A stretch of DNA of 64,000 nt, taken from the NCBI GenBank assembly GCA_021234155.1, contig JAJEKV010000050.1, forward strand, positions 1,842,342 through 1,906,341. Reading direction: 5' to 3'. The notes beneath the pieces are model-generated. The model had not been told where the DNA came from and did not search any database. It was given only the letters and a program-made list of their open reading frames with translations. The stretch's first letter is position 1; every line of letters starts with the position of its first letter. This stretch comes from Isoetes taiwanensis (lineage: Eukaryota; Streptophyta; Lycopodiopsida; Isoetales; Isoetaceae). Made by a program: the position numbers and the translations under genes. Below are positions 23,542-34,798 of this stretch, in pieces.

Positions 23542-25335
23542 CAGCTGATTGTTGCTTTGTTGCTTTGATGGACAATAATTATGTATACCAATAGAGTGCA
23601 TTGGCGAACATCATCTGATAAGATCTAAGAATAGACCAAGTCTCGGTTGCACTTCCTCTTTAAGCTGATTCTAAATTGTGCCATTTTGTTGGCTTTGTTG
23701 GCTTCTGTTATTACTGCAAGGCTGCAAGGCCATTGCCACAGTCATTTTGTGCACAAGCAATAAGCTTAAAGGATGCTTCTTCATTCCCTTTTTGCACGTA
23801 GCAAGTGATGATGGCAGTCCATGAAATAACATTTCTTTTCGTAATCCTATAATTTTGCCAAATGGTCAATGTGTATCTTCCATGGACCATTTTAATTTGT
23901 ACTACATAGCCAGGCCTATAAAGCGAAGAAAAAATAATGGCAAAGGTGGATTGGACCGATTTAACACCTTCAACTTGCATTTTCCACAAAAATGCACCAC
24001 CACCATTTCCATTTCCATGTTCAATATAAGCTGCAATAATGCGGACAACACCCGGGAGCTAAGAAAATATTACTCTCCCGTCATCATGCACCTCCACTTA
24101 AGCTGATTTCAAATTGTGCCGTTGTGTTGGCTTCATTATTATTGCAAGGTCAAAAAGCCGTAAGCATCCGAGGGATTGCATTGTTAGGCTTCAACACGGT
24201 AAATGCACATTTCTTCAAATAATTGAAGGCATTCTTTGCCACGATCATTTTGTGCATAAGCGAAAGCGTAAAGGATTCTTCTTCATTGTCTTTTCTGGCA
24301 ACGTAACAAGTGACGATGGCGGTTCTGAACAACATTTCCTTTTCATAATCCCGTCAAATGGCCAATGTGTATCTCCCAAGACAAAACATGGACCAGTTTA
24401 ATTTGTGCCAAATACTTAGGCCTATAGGTGAAGAAAAATACCGGCAAAGTTGGATTTGTAAGATTTAACACCTTAAGCTACATTTGTTAAAAAAGTTGTA
24501 ATACATTAGCACCCATTTCCATGTTCAATATAAGCTGTGATCATGGCATTACTAGTTGCATTTGTCAACGTGTATCTAGTTTCAGATGGTAGACTTCTTT
24601 ATCAAGATCATGTAGGCAAAGACTTCTTGGGCAACCTCCTGTGCACACATCATCTTGCTTATGGTGTTACAACAACTACTCCATCTGTAACTGCCTATAT
24701 GCCAATTCAGAGTAATATTTCAACGTCTGGTTATAAATGGTTTCAAATAGAACGATGGATATAATGAACCAACCTATATTAGAGCTCTGCATAAATAAAA
24801 CAACACAGATTTCACTAGCATTTCAAAGACTTCTACAACTAAGCATTATGATATTGTAAGAACATCACAATTGCTAGGCTGAATATTGCTCTGGTATTAG
24901 CACAGAATACATTCAAATACATCATCAAGTTATATGCAAAAGTTTGAGACTAATCCATAAAAGTAGTTGAACAGAACACTGAAATGTGTATACAATATTC
25001 AAATTTGCAAGAAACAAATGCATTTCTGATGACAACAAGATGCTCAATATATGCAAGCTGGACATATACCAACTCACCACACATCCGTTGGGCAAAACTT
25101 TTGCCTTACATGCACACTTTGTAGGCAGGATTTAATCCCGCCTTAGGAAGTCTAGGTCCTAGGGGCAACTCTAGGGGCATGGCTTTTTAGCCTCACCATC
25201 CTAGTGCCACCTACCATAGTCCCATTGTTTTTTTATTACTTTGTTTAAGGTCCATACTAGACTAATCTTGTACAAACTAGCTAGTTTATCCCACTACCTT
25301 GCGGCAGCCAAAGTGGAGGACACGTATAGGCTTTT
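23542..25335. repeat. C unit, second tandem copy
   Basis: Near-identical to 21715-23541. It has its own indels, for example a loss of about 25-30 bp near 24922 relative to 23100-23130, and passes into a full D array instead of ending in a partial D. The PPR fragments at 23711-23989 and 24150-24370 repeat those of the first copy. Confidence 0.9.
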
Positions 25336-26793
25336 AAGTTCTACCACGTCGGGGATCATCATCGTATACCCCCAATAACCAACTCCCAAAGATAAACATA
25401 CATTGGCAAGGTTTGAACCCATGACCAAATGCACATTTATTTTGGCATTATTAGGCATATACCAACTCACCACACATCCGGTTGGGCAAAAACTTTTGTC
25501 TTACATGCACACTTTGTAGGCAGGATTTAATCCCCGCCTTAGGAAGTCTAGGTCCTAGGGGCAACTCTAGGGGCATGGTTTTTAGCCTCACCATCCTAGT
25601 GCCACCTACCATAGTCCCATTGTTTTTTTATTACTTTGTTTAAGGTCCATACTAGACTAATCTTGTACAGACTAGCTAGTTTATCCCACTACCTTGCGGC
25701 AGCCAAAGTGGAGGACACGTATAGGCTTTTAAGTTCTACCACGTCGGGGGATCACCATCGTTATACCCCCAATAACCAACTCCCAAAGATAAACATACAT
25801 TGGCAAGGTTTGAACCCATGACCAAATGCACATTTATTTTGGCATTATTAGGCATATACCAACTCACCACACATCCGTTGGGCAAAACTTTTGCCTTACA
25901 TGCACACTTTGTAGGCAGGATTTAATCCCGCCTTAGGAAGTCTAGGTCCTAGGGGCAACTCTAGGGGCATGGCTTTTTAGCCTCACCATCCTAGTGCCAC
26001 CTACCATAGTCCCATTGTTTTTTTATTACTTTGTTTAAGGTCCATACTAGACTAATCTTGTACAGACTAGCTAGTTTATCCCACTACCTTGCGGCAGCCA
26101 AAGTGGAGGACACGTATAGGCTTTTAAGTTCTACCACGTCGGGGATCATCATCGTATACCCCCAATAACCAACTCCCAAAGATAAACATACATTGGCAAG
26201 GTTTGAACCCATGACCAAATGCACATTTATTTTGGCATTATTAGGCATATACCAACTCACCACACATCCGTTGGGCAAAACTTTTGCCTTACATGCACAC
26301 TTTGTAGGCAGGATTTAATCCCGCCTTAGGAAGTCTAGGTCCTAGGGGCAACTCTAGGGGCATGGCTTTTTAGCCTCACCATCCTAGTGCCACCTACCAT
26401 AGTCCCATTGTTTTTTTATTACTTTGTTTAAGGTCCATACTAGACTAATCTTGTACAAACTAGCTACTTTATCCCACTACCTTGCGGCAGCCAAAGTGGA
26501 TGACACATATAGGCTTTTAAGTTCTACCACGTCGGGGATCATCATCGTATAACCAACTCCCAAAGATAAACATACGTTGGCAAGGTTTGAACCCATGACC
26601 AAATGCACATTTATTTTGGCATTATTAGGCATATACTAACTCACCACACATCCGTTGGGCAAAACTTTTGCCTTACATGCACACTTTGTAGGCAGGATTT
26701 AATCCCGCCTTAGGAAGTCTAGGTCCTAGGGGCAACTCTAGGGGCATGGCTTTTTAGCCTCACCATCCTAGTGCCACCTACCATAGTCCCATT
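25063..26793. repeat. D array: tandem 384-397 bp units, four full and one partial
   Basis: Units begin CATATACCAACTCACCACAC at 25063, 25456, 25853, 26246 and 26630 (periods 393, 397, 393 and 384). The last is cut at 26793 where block 2 begins. A single partial unit is at 23274-23541. Each unit ends with GGCAAGGTTTGAACCCATGAC. On the minus strand that gives GGGTTCAAACC, like a tRNA B box, and about 41 nt before it TGGTGAGTTGG, like an A box (26252-26262 and 26200-26210 in one unit). The units could be SINE-derived. No protein frame is conserved through all units. Confidence 0.85.
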
Positions 26794-27015
26794 GGCAAGT
26801 TCATGAATAACATATAAACTATCAAATAATGTACAATATTAGATTCAAAAGTTAAAAGGCTATAATGCTTGGAAAGGGCGTATTTATCTAATATCAAGTT
26901 TTAAATGTCGACGAACAGACCATTACATGCTAACATAGATACAGATATTGACTGATATAATGTATCCGTAGATATTAATTGATGGATTACCTTGCAAGAT
27001 CCACTTGTTCTGGCA

Positions 27016-27222
27016 TTATGCGATGGTATGTGGTTGCGCAGCTTGATTTGGAATTGCTACATTTGCCAAAAAAGTTGTAATACATTTTCCATGTTCAATA
27101 CAAGCTGTGATCATGGCATTACTAGTTGCATTTGTCAACATGTATCTAGTTTCAGATGGCGACTTCTTTATCAAGATCATGTAGGCAAAGGCTTCTTCGG
27201 CAACCTCTTGTGCACACATCAT
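27016..27222 (-). pseudogene. PPR-like fragment, block 2
   Basis: Copy of the fragment at 17550-17756 with a few substitutions (SNAMITACIEHGK). Same doubts apply; it is about one repeat long. Confidence 0.45.
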
Positions 27223-27632
27223 CTTGCTTATGGTGGAATCTAAAATATTTTCTTACCCCACATTATTTTGAATCCTGTGATTAAGAAACTCTTGCTTCAT
27301 CTTTGACATATGTGTGTACAGTATATTCTAAGTCTTTTGTTCAGACAAACTTGGAGTACATTTAAATCTTTTGTTTATGCTAAAGTGGGGCTATGGAAGC
27401 ATTTTCTGCTTTATCGGTAAACTATTATTGCAAAATCATGAGCATATGAAAAGCACAATGTGCATGCAACATCATGTTCGTGATCGACCCTAATATATTG
27501 CTGGTGTATTTCTACATGGTTTTTCACCGATAAATGAAAGATGAGACCCTAATATTGTAAATTGCTAGATATGCTTTCCTTTCCTCTCCTCATTAATCAT
27601 TAATCTTCAGTTCATGTTGGTATACATTGCAG

Positions 27633-27736
27633 GTAGAACAAAGTTGTGTCAGAACACTCTAGAAGGAATTGCAATCTTGAAAGTTCAAGAGGTCATGGAT
27701 CGCCAAGATCAGCTCGATCCTCGTGTTCTCGCCTGA
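27633..27736 (+). other. Candidate terminal exon, unknown gene (block 2)
   Basis: Equivalent of 18127-18230 with its 33-codon frame and TGA kept. Its acceptor is preceded by a CT-rich stretch (CTTTCCTTTCCTCTCC), a better polypyrimidine tract than in block 1, where that stretch is missing. Confidence 0.35.
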
Positions 27737-27779
27737 TATGTGTATATATTTCTTCCCCCTCATGATAGATGCATGTACA

Positions 27780-27948
27780 GTTTGACAACACTCTTATTCC
27801 TGTCACGGGTTTTCCCCCGAAACACTTCGGGGTGGGGGTTTTTTTTTAACTCGGACAGTAATACGTTTACTACGCCTCCTTTTTGGGTCCCATAGGCCGA
27901 TAGGTCTCTGTGGACGATAAAAACTCTATTCTATTCTATTCTATTCTA
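27780..27948 (+). mobile_element. LINE 3' end with four-unit CTATT tail, block 2
   Basis: Same insertion as in block 1, inherited through the duplication. The tail is four CTATT units (27926-27948), against eight in the other copy. Confidence 0.75.
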
Positions 27949-28948
27949 AATTTTTATATCAAATATAGGGTTGGTGAAATGAAATACTGGTTTACATATT
28001 TAATAATAGGGACTTCAGTTGTGGATACATTCACTTGGTACTTGACTAGTGAAGTCTCACGGCCATACAACTTGATATATACCCAATTGCTATTCTACAC
28101 AATGGGTATTTAATTGGTTGATGTTTGCACAAATGCTTCTTAGATTCAACATAGGAATTGCATCCTTTAATGATATGGCATGGAGTATCAGGTCTTTTGT
28201 GTCGCTTGCCTAGTATTGTTTGTGTGCGACAAGGACTAAGTACACTCTGTTTTGTGCATTTTGAAGTGTTGGGAGGAAGATAGTGGTTGGGCTAGAGACT
28301 GGACCATTGGTTGGATGAAATGGTGGATGAAGTTGTGTAATCCAACCACGCTCGTCTCAAGAAAGAGGCCCTTCAACAAGAAATTGGAAAACGAAATTCC
28401 AATCACCTTGAAATTTCACCCTCTTTTGTCTTTTTTTTTAAACCTTGAAAGTTTTTGTTCACATCATGGCGACGTTTCTAGCGTGGCTTCGACGACCCTC
28501 GCTTTTCATGCCTCCTAACCCTGTCTGTTCCAGCGCTCCTAAGTCTATTTCTGTTGCCATGAAATTGCATGCTTCTAATACTGTCTCTAATATATCACCC
28601 AAGCTCTGGCAAGCCACAGACTACAGAAGCTAGTTGAATGGAGTCTTGCTTTTCTATTTTTTATTTTTTTTTTCCTTCGTTGCATGAACTGACGGCCATA
28701 GACAAAATCGAGTTGAATCAAGGTAACTCTTGCTTATTTTTCATGTTTTTTTTCTTCATTCCCGCTGCAGGAACTGGGGCTTCTTCCAAAGACTATAGAC
28801 TTCTTGATCGGGCACCCAAGCTCCTACTGTTGCTCTATTACACTTCATCAAAATCCGGCATCAAACGAACTTTTTAAAGCAAAAATCAAGCTCCAGCCTC
28901 AAGATTGGGCTAAACTTCAAGCTGATTGAAATTTCGTCAGAGAATTTT

Positions 28949-29045
28949 AGGGACCTGTAAAATTTCGTGTGGAAATTTTGAGCAGACCTGGCGGCGCCAC
29001 TCGCCAGGTCTGCTCAAAATTTTCACACGAAATTTTAAGGTCCCT
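28949..29045. repeat. Long inverted repeat hairpin
   Basis: Arms of 45 and 44 nt (28949-28993 and 29002-29045) pair with only two or three mismatches or bulges around the 8 nt loop GCGCCACT. The arms start AGGGACCT and end AGGTCCCT. A transcript across it would form a long stem. It has a shortened counterpart in block 1 and a diverged one at 14792-14880. Confidence 0.85.
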
Positions 29046-29250
29046 AAAATTACTCTTTCCAAAATGTCATGTTCATGGGCATATTGTTTGTTTAGCAGGC
29101 TTGCCTAATCCCTCTGTATTCCTAGCCTATCCACTTGTCAAGCTAAATCAGCCTATATCAACTGGGGCCATCAGATCTCTGAATTTTACGATCAAAGGAC
29201 AAGAATATTAAGAAAATTCCATTCCTTCCTTCGTTCTACTCTTCTTTCAA

Positions 29251-29293
29251 CGCGCGGGGGGCGCCGCCGGGGGCGGGGGGGGAGGGGGGGGGG
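29251..29293. repeat. Extreme G-rich tract
   Basis: CGCGCGGGGG followed by GCGCCGCC and several long G runs, ending in eleven G. At least four G runs of four or more sit within 45 bases, so quadruplex formation is plausible. Block 1 has only one run of about eleven G here (19745-19755), and the oldest copy a milder G-rich stretch (15360-15395). Read or polishing error in homopolymers is possible. Confidence 0.7.
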
Positions 29294-29399
29294 TTCTTGT
29301 TCCCATGTTCTTTCTTTTTCACCATTATTCCTCTGCTTTCCACAACCCTTGCAAGATCCACTTTTTTTGGCATTACGCGATGGTATGTGGTTGCGCAGC

Positions 29400-30085
29400 T
29401 TGATTTGGAATTGCTTCAGATTGGATCAAGTGGCATGGCTACATACACATAGAGAATTTGGAGCTGGAACCTCCATGTCCAAAGATGTTGATTATCATGC
29501 CCTATTATAGTGCTCAACATGTAGAGAAGAACTTCGCAGACGGCTGTATCTCCAAACGATCGATATTGGGCTTGATTTTATTACTATTTCACCTAATCAT
29601 ATCATTCGCTTCTTTTCTTCGTCTGGAAGTTTGATAGAAGCGAATCAGGCATTTACTAAGGTTTCTCAGTATATAGGGAATGAAGATTTAATGCTCATGG
29701 AGGAAGGCCATTTAGCACTTGGTATATATGATGGAATGCAAGATGAAGGTGACAGATATATGTTCTTTTGCATTTTAAAGGTATATCACAGAATAGGTGC
29801 AATGTTGCATCCATGAGCAGATAAGCAAAAGTAGACTAGAGTCTGATAACCTTGTTGGGATTTTGTTGATCTGTATATCAAAAGCACTAAGCTAGATGAA
29901 GTGCGTAAGTTTTTTCACAGGCTAAGAGTTATAAATGTTGTTTCTTGGGTTACAATGCAATTGCAAAGTGTGTGCAATGATCTTGTCGTTGATCTTGTAG
30001 GATATGCCCAACATGGCAAAAGCTCTATCTTGCCTTGGAATGCTATGAAAATATAGATCATGCTATTATAGAGCAAGATCAAGCC
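29400..30085 (+). pseudogene. PPR pseudogene copy 3
   Basis: Third copy of the PPR 5' region. IRFFSSSGSLIEANQAFTKVS and EGHLALGIYDGMQDEGDRY lie in one frame (29610-29816), with frameshifts on both sides. It is otherwise like the copies at 15530 and 19890, with no repeats beyond the first few. Confidence 0.8.
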
Positions 30086-31429
30086 ATCTTTATAAGCATC
30101 TTATACCCATGAGAAAATCATTGACATTGAGCAGCAAATTGCCGATTAGTTCTAAATTAAAGGGTGAAAATGTAAAATGCTCTATAGATGGAGTGTTCTA
30201 GCCAAATACTCTTTAGATTGAGGACTAAAAGAGAAGGAAGAAAGAGATTATTTCCAGCCGTAAATGGGAGAAAGGAGGAGGAAGAGAGAGAGAGGAAAGT
30301 TGAAGGTCTTTATAAGGGGTTCTCCTGATGCGTTATCTTAAATGAAATGTGCAAAGCTTGAAGAATCTTTTATGAGAACAGCACTTTGTCTCAGATGGAA
30401 GATCTAAACTGCAAAGATATTTAGATGCACCACAATAAAGATAAGTGTCTCATCGCTTCAAATTCAACCATTTTCAACACCTAAAGATCTTGCCAATTTG
30501 GATCCTAGCTTTCTGGCAGAACTCTATGGACTTGGGTACCTGGCAAAGACTATAGTCAAGTTGTCGCATTATATATGTTCAAAAGCTTGCACTGTTTTGG
30601 CTCTTATGCTAGTTCAAATATTATTATATGCATGCGTGACTATCTGTTGTACCTACTGATACAGAAACAATAAGAAAACTGAAGCATGTAAGCCCTTAAG
30701 CTACAATAGTTATGTTATGTTCCAAGAAAGTGTATACTTGCTGTGTGATTTAAGCATATTAGGTTTAGCAAATGTTGAACCTTAAGAATGTTGCAGAACA
30801 AATTGTTGAGGTGTATAGTTGGTGCTCTACTTTTTAACTTCCTTGCATATTGGTAAGAGATATTTCTTTGTATTTTTCTTCATTCCGCAAGTCACATTCA
30901 TTTTCTGGAACTCTTTCTTTTCCATTTTAAAAGTTATTGCACTATTTAGATTTCTGATGCTCAGACATGTTTCCTCCAGGCAGGAACTTTGGGATACTTA
31001 CGACAAACTTTTAGGGGACTAAGTACAATGCATCTTCATGTTATCATATGGGTACAAGCAGAAACATGCACAAAATTACATGATTTGATCAGTATAAATT
31101 CTTTCTTTGAGCTATGAATTGTTAACTTACCAGAAGGACTGTCATAGGCAACATCAATGTATCACTTGTCCTGGGAAAAATGGCAAGGTAGGCAATACAA
31201 ATTTTGTAGTGTAATGTAAAGAAGTTTCCATATGTAGAATAGATCAATAAGTCAGCTGATTGTTGCTTTGTTGCTTTGATGGACAATAATTATGTCTACC
31301 AATAGAGTGCATTGGCGAACATCATCTGATAAGATCTAAGAATAGACCAAGTCTCGGTTGCACTTCCTCTTTAAGCTGATTCTAAATTGTGCCATTTTGT
31401 TGGCTTTGTTGGCTTCTGTTATTACTGCA

Positions 31430-32095
31430 AGGCTGCAAGGCCATTGCCACAGTCATTTTGTGCACAAGCAATAAGCTTAAAGGATGCTTCTTCATTCCCT
31501 TTTTGCACGTAGCAAGTGATGATGGCAAGTCCATGAAATAACATTTCTTTTCGTAATCCTATAATTTTGCCAAATGGTCAATGTGTATCTTCCATGGACC
31601 ATTTTAATTTGTACTACATAGCCAGGCCTATAAAGCGAAGAAAAAATAATGGCAAAGGTGGATTGGACCGATTTAACACCTTCAACTTGCATTTTCCACA
31701 AAAATGCACCACCACCATTTCCATTTCCATGTTCAATATAAGCTGCAATAATGCGGACAACACCCGGAAGCTAAGAAAATATTACTCTCCCGTCATCATG
31801 CACCTCCACTTAAGCTGATTTCAAATTGTGCCGTTGTGTTGGCTTCTGTTATTAATGCAAGGCTGCAAAGCCAGGGCAGGCATCCAGAGGGATTGCATTG
31901 TTAGGCTTCAACACGGTAAATGCACATTTCTTCAAATAATTGAAGGCATTCTTTGCCACAGTCATTTTGTGCATAAGCAGAAAGCGTAAAGGATTCTTCT
32001 TCATTGTCTTTCTGCTGTAACAAGTGACGATGGCAGTTTACGAGACAACATTTCCTTTTCATAATCCTGTCAAATGGCCAATGTGTATCTCCCAA
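31430..32095 (-). pseudogene. PPR fragments in C unit 3
   Basis: Minus-strand frames at 31492-31701 and 31901-32095 repeat the PPR scraps of the other C units, with extra small changes (an added base breaks the SWTAIIT part). Confidence 0.6.
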
Positions 32096-32589
32096 GACAA
32101 AACATGGACCAGTTTAATTTGTGCCAAATACTTAGGCCTATAGGTGAAGAAAAAATACTGGCAAAGTTGGATTTGTAAGATTTAACACCTTAAGCTACAT
32201 TTGCCAAAAAAGTTGTAATACATTAGCACCCATTTCCATGTTCAATATAAGCTGTGATCAACGTGTATCTAGTTTCAGATGGTGACTTCTTTATCAAGAT
32301 CATGTAGGCAAAGACTTCTTGGGCAACCTCCTGTGCACACATCATCTTGCTTATGGTGGAACAACAACTACTCCATTTGTAAACAACAACTACTCCATCT
32401 GTAATTGCCTATATGCCAACATAAATAAAACAACACAGATTTCACTAGCATTTCAAAGACTTCTACAACTGAGCATTATGATATTGTAAGAACATCACAA
32501 TTGCTAGGCTGAATATTGCTCTGGTATTAGCACAGAATACGTTCAAATACATCACAAAGTTTTATTAATAGGTCAGCGATTTCAACCCA

Positions 32590-33078
32590 TCAAGTTATAT
32601 GCAAAAGTTTGAGATTAATCCATAAAAGTAGTTGAACAGAACACTGAAATGTGTATACGATATTCAAATTTGCAAGAAACAAATGCATTTCCGATGACAA
32701 CAAGATGCCAAATATATGCAAGCTGGACAAGCCTCTTGTCTTCCAATCAGACATAGCTGGTTGTGCAATGCTAACGAAGAAGTCCACAATTCTGCCGCCG
32801 TCATTAGTTTTGAGATACTGCAGATCTAACATGTTGCAGCAGTGGTACGCCAATGGTAAGATGAATAGAATGTAATAAGAGATTGAGAAGAATAGAACGT
32901 GAACATAAGCTGATTCCAAGCTATTTAAGTGAATAAGTACCACTATAGGAATCAAGGAATCAAGTTTGCTGTAATTTGAGGTCATATTCAATGCAATTAT
33001 GTCATCATAAGGAAGTGATTGTGCGGTGATAAGTGTTTGGCAGAAATGCTGAACTATATCATTCCCCAAAAGAACCAT
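32590..33078 (-). other. Uncertain 162-codon open frame
   Basis: Long for this neighbourhood and hydrophobic in its middle, but with no recognised family. Its right part is antisense to a short plus-strand stretch (32735-32800) that resembles the QSDIVGCAL turn of the PPR gene. A coincidental frame across decayed PPR DNA is the simpler reading. Confidence 0.25.
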
Positions 33079-33102
33079 ACTTGTTGTCTATTGTTGTTGC
33101 AG

Positions 33103-33187
33103 AACAATTATGCTACATGCACTTAGATGGGCTTTTCGAAGAAGATAAAGGCGCATCAACCTGGACGAGTGTCCTTGAGCTTACTAG
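33103..33187 (+). CDS. Candidate exon, unknown gene
   Basis: ATTGTTGTTGCAG precedes an open 85 nt block ending before GTAAAT. It encodes CYMHLDGLFEEDKGASTW and TSVLELTR, with protein-like composition and good splice signals. No partner exon was identified. It may belong to a decayed gene that also left the pieces nearby. Confidence 0.35.
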
Positions 33188-33749
33188 GTAAATTCTTTAT
33201 CCCTACTCTTTCTTGATCATATCGTACCACCTGGCTACTCAGCAAGATCTAGGCAACAGATCTAGGCAACATATCACAGGTGGATGCCAGAATGTCTTCA
33301 GTTAGAAATAACAAAATTGCAGACTGGATTATGTGAAAATTTGCAAATACACATTGAGATTACAGATACTTGTGTGGTACATTCCTGAGAAGTTAATAAT
33401 TAAGACACATATCTCCTGCAAGATAAAAGCATTGCAAGCAAGCAGCCCAAGCACATGCAATATGCAAGTTGGCTCTCTTTGAAGGATGTCATATGCTAAA
33501 AGGCATCCACTTTTTTGTTATGGATTCTATTCCATCCTCATTGCAAGAGTCTCCCTAAACTTGAAATTAAAATATAAACGCTTATAAACGCTTCTTCTGA
33601 TGATTGGCATATTCCATGAAAACTAATTTCTAGGGCAGTAGCACTGAGGCCAAGATGGACATGCATGAAGTCAAGGTCACAAAATCAGGGACGTATATTT
33701 CTGTACTTCATATAGTGTGATCCGCAGCTTGAAGGTCTTGTTGTAGATC

Positions 33750-34100
33750 TTGTTGTAGATGGAAGAACTATTTGGAAAAATTCAACAGGGTATTTGCGAG
33801 AGAGGATGCAGCCTTTTATAGGTTCATGTCACTTGCATATCTGATACTAGGGCTTGTCTGGTTTTTCTTAGAATGTAAGATTTTAGAGGGACATACTAAT
33901 CCCCAAAACTGCATTACAGTTATAATTGGTCTTGGTGTGGCAGAAATGGTATTGTGGTACTTTGATGTTAACCTCAATACAAGAGGAAGTAGGCCTGTCG
34001 GTATAACAATTTAGCATTCGTTGGAGCAGTAGTGAAGAAAAATGTGTCTCTTCTCCTTAATTTAGCAGTTTTTATGGGTTATGATATGGAGATACGGATA
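33750..34100 (+). pseudogene. Lung seven-transmembrane (GOST) receptor fragment, left arm
   Basis: Plus-strand frames give, in order, DGRTIWKNSTGYLRERMQP, then after a frameshift FYRFMSLAYLILGLVWFF, NCITVIIGLGVAEMVLWYFD and RGSRPVGITI, then after another shift VVKKNVSLLLNLAVFMGY. This is the order in plant Lung-7TM proteins (GOLD-domain seven-helix receptors, TMEM87/GPR107 relatives of the secretory pathway): end of the luminal domain and helices 1 to about 4. At least two frameshifts break it, and the rest of the protein is absent. Confidence 0.8.
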
Positions 34101-34239
34101 GTACAGGAATCAGTTTCCTCCTAAAATTCAGTATTCCAGGTTGCAGTCTTAAACGGGCAACCTGGGCAACCTAGAATACTGAATTTTAGGAGCTTCAGTC
34201 TTAAACGGGCAACCTGGGCAACCTGGAATACTGAATTTT

Positions 34240-34640
34240 AGGAGGAAGCTGATTCCTCCTGTACTATCTGTATCTCCATACCATAACCCATAGAAACTGC
34301 TAAATTAAAGAGACGAGACACATTTTTCTTCACTGCTCCAACGAATGCCAAATTGTTATACCGACAGGCCTACTTCCTCTTGTATTAAGGTTAACATCAA
34401 AGTACCACAATACCATTTCTGCCACACCAAGACCAATTATAACTGTAATGCAGTTTTGGGGATTAGTATGTCCCTCTAAAATCTTACATTCTAAGAAAAA
34501 CCAGACAAGCCCTAGTAGGCAAGCCCTAGTATCAGATATGCAAGTGACATGAACCTATAAAAGGCTGCATCCTCTCTCGCAAATACCCTCTCTCGCAAAT
34601 ACCCTGTTGAATTTTTCCAAATAGTTCTTCCATCTACAAC
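34240..34640 (-). pseudogene. Lung seven-transmembrane (GOST) receptor fragment, right arm
   Basis: Reverse-complement copy of the left-arm fragment. It reads minus strand, with the WKN...EKFNRVFARE part at 34555-34640, the QNCI..IIGLG part at about 34400-34450 and the GITI end near 34355. Extra short duplications at about 34509-34526 and 34575-34600 disrupt it further. Confidence 0.75.
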
Positions 34641-34798
34641 AAGACCTTAAGCTGCGGATCACACTATATGGAGTACAGAAATATACGTCCCTGATTTTGT
34701 GACCTTGACTTCTCATGTCCATCTTGGCCTCAGTCTGGAAATTAGTTTTCATGGAATATGTCAATGATCAGAATATGCCATCAGAAGAAGCGTTTATA

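Larger units (their letters stand above)
26789..32729. repeat. Segmental duplication, block 2 (about 5.94 kb)
   Basis: Second copy of 17323-23275. The left join falls inside the sequence ATAGTCCCATTGGCAAGTTC, where the D array stops and the block starts. The shared CCATTGG is the only overlap visible. The right end runs into single-copy DNA at 32730. Contents parallel block 1. Confidence 0.9.
33583..34798. repeat. Long inverted repeat (foldback), arms about 560-580 bp
   Basis: Left arm 33583-34144 and right arm 34218-34798 are reverse complements over nearly their whole length, around a spacer of about 70 bp that holds a 52 bp tandem repeat (CAGTCTTAAACGGG at 34144 and 34196). Each arm has its own small tandem duplications: TCTTGTTGTAGA in the left; AAGCCCTAGTA and CTCTCGCAAATACC in the right. 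So the arms have drifted independently. Confidence 0.9.

Noticed and set aside
25063-26793. CRISPR-like direct repeats
   Set aside because: Units of about 390 bp without spacers, in plant-type DNA; a tandem satellite, not an array of repeats and spacers.
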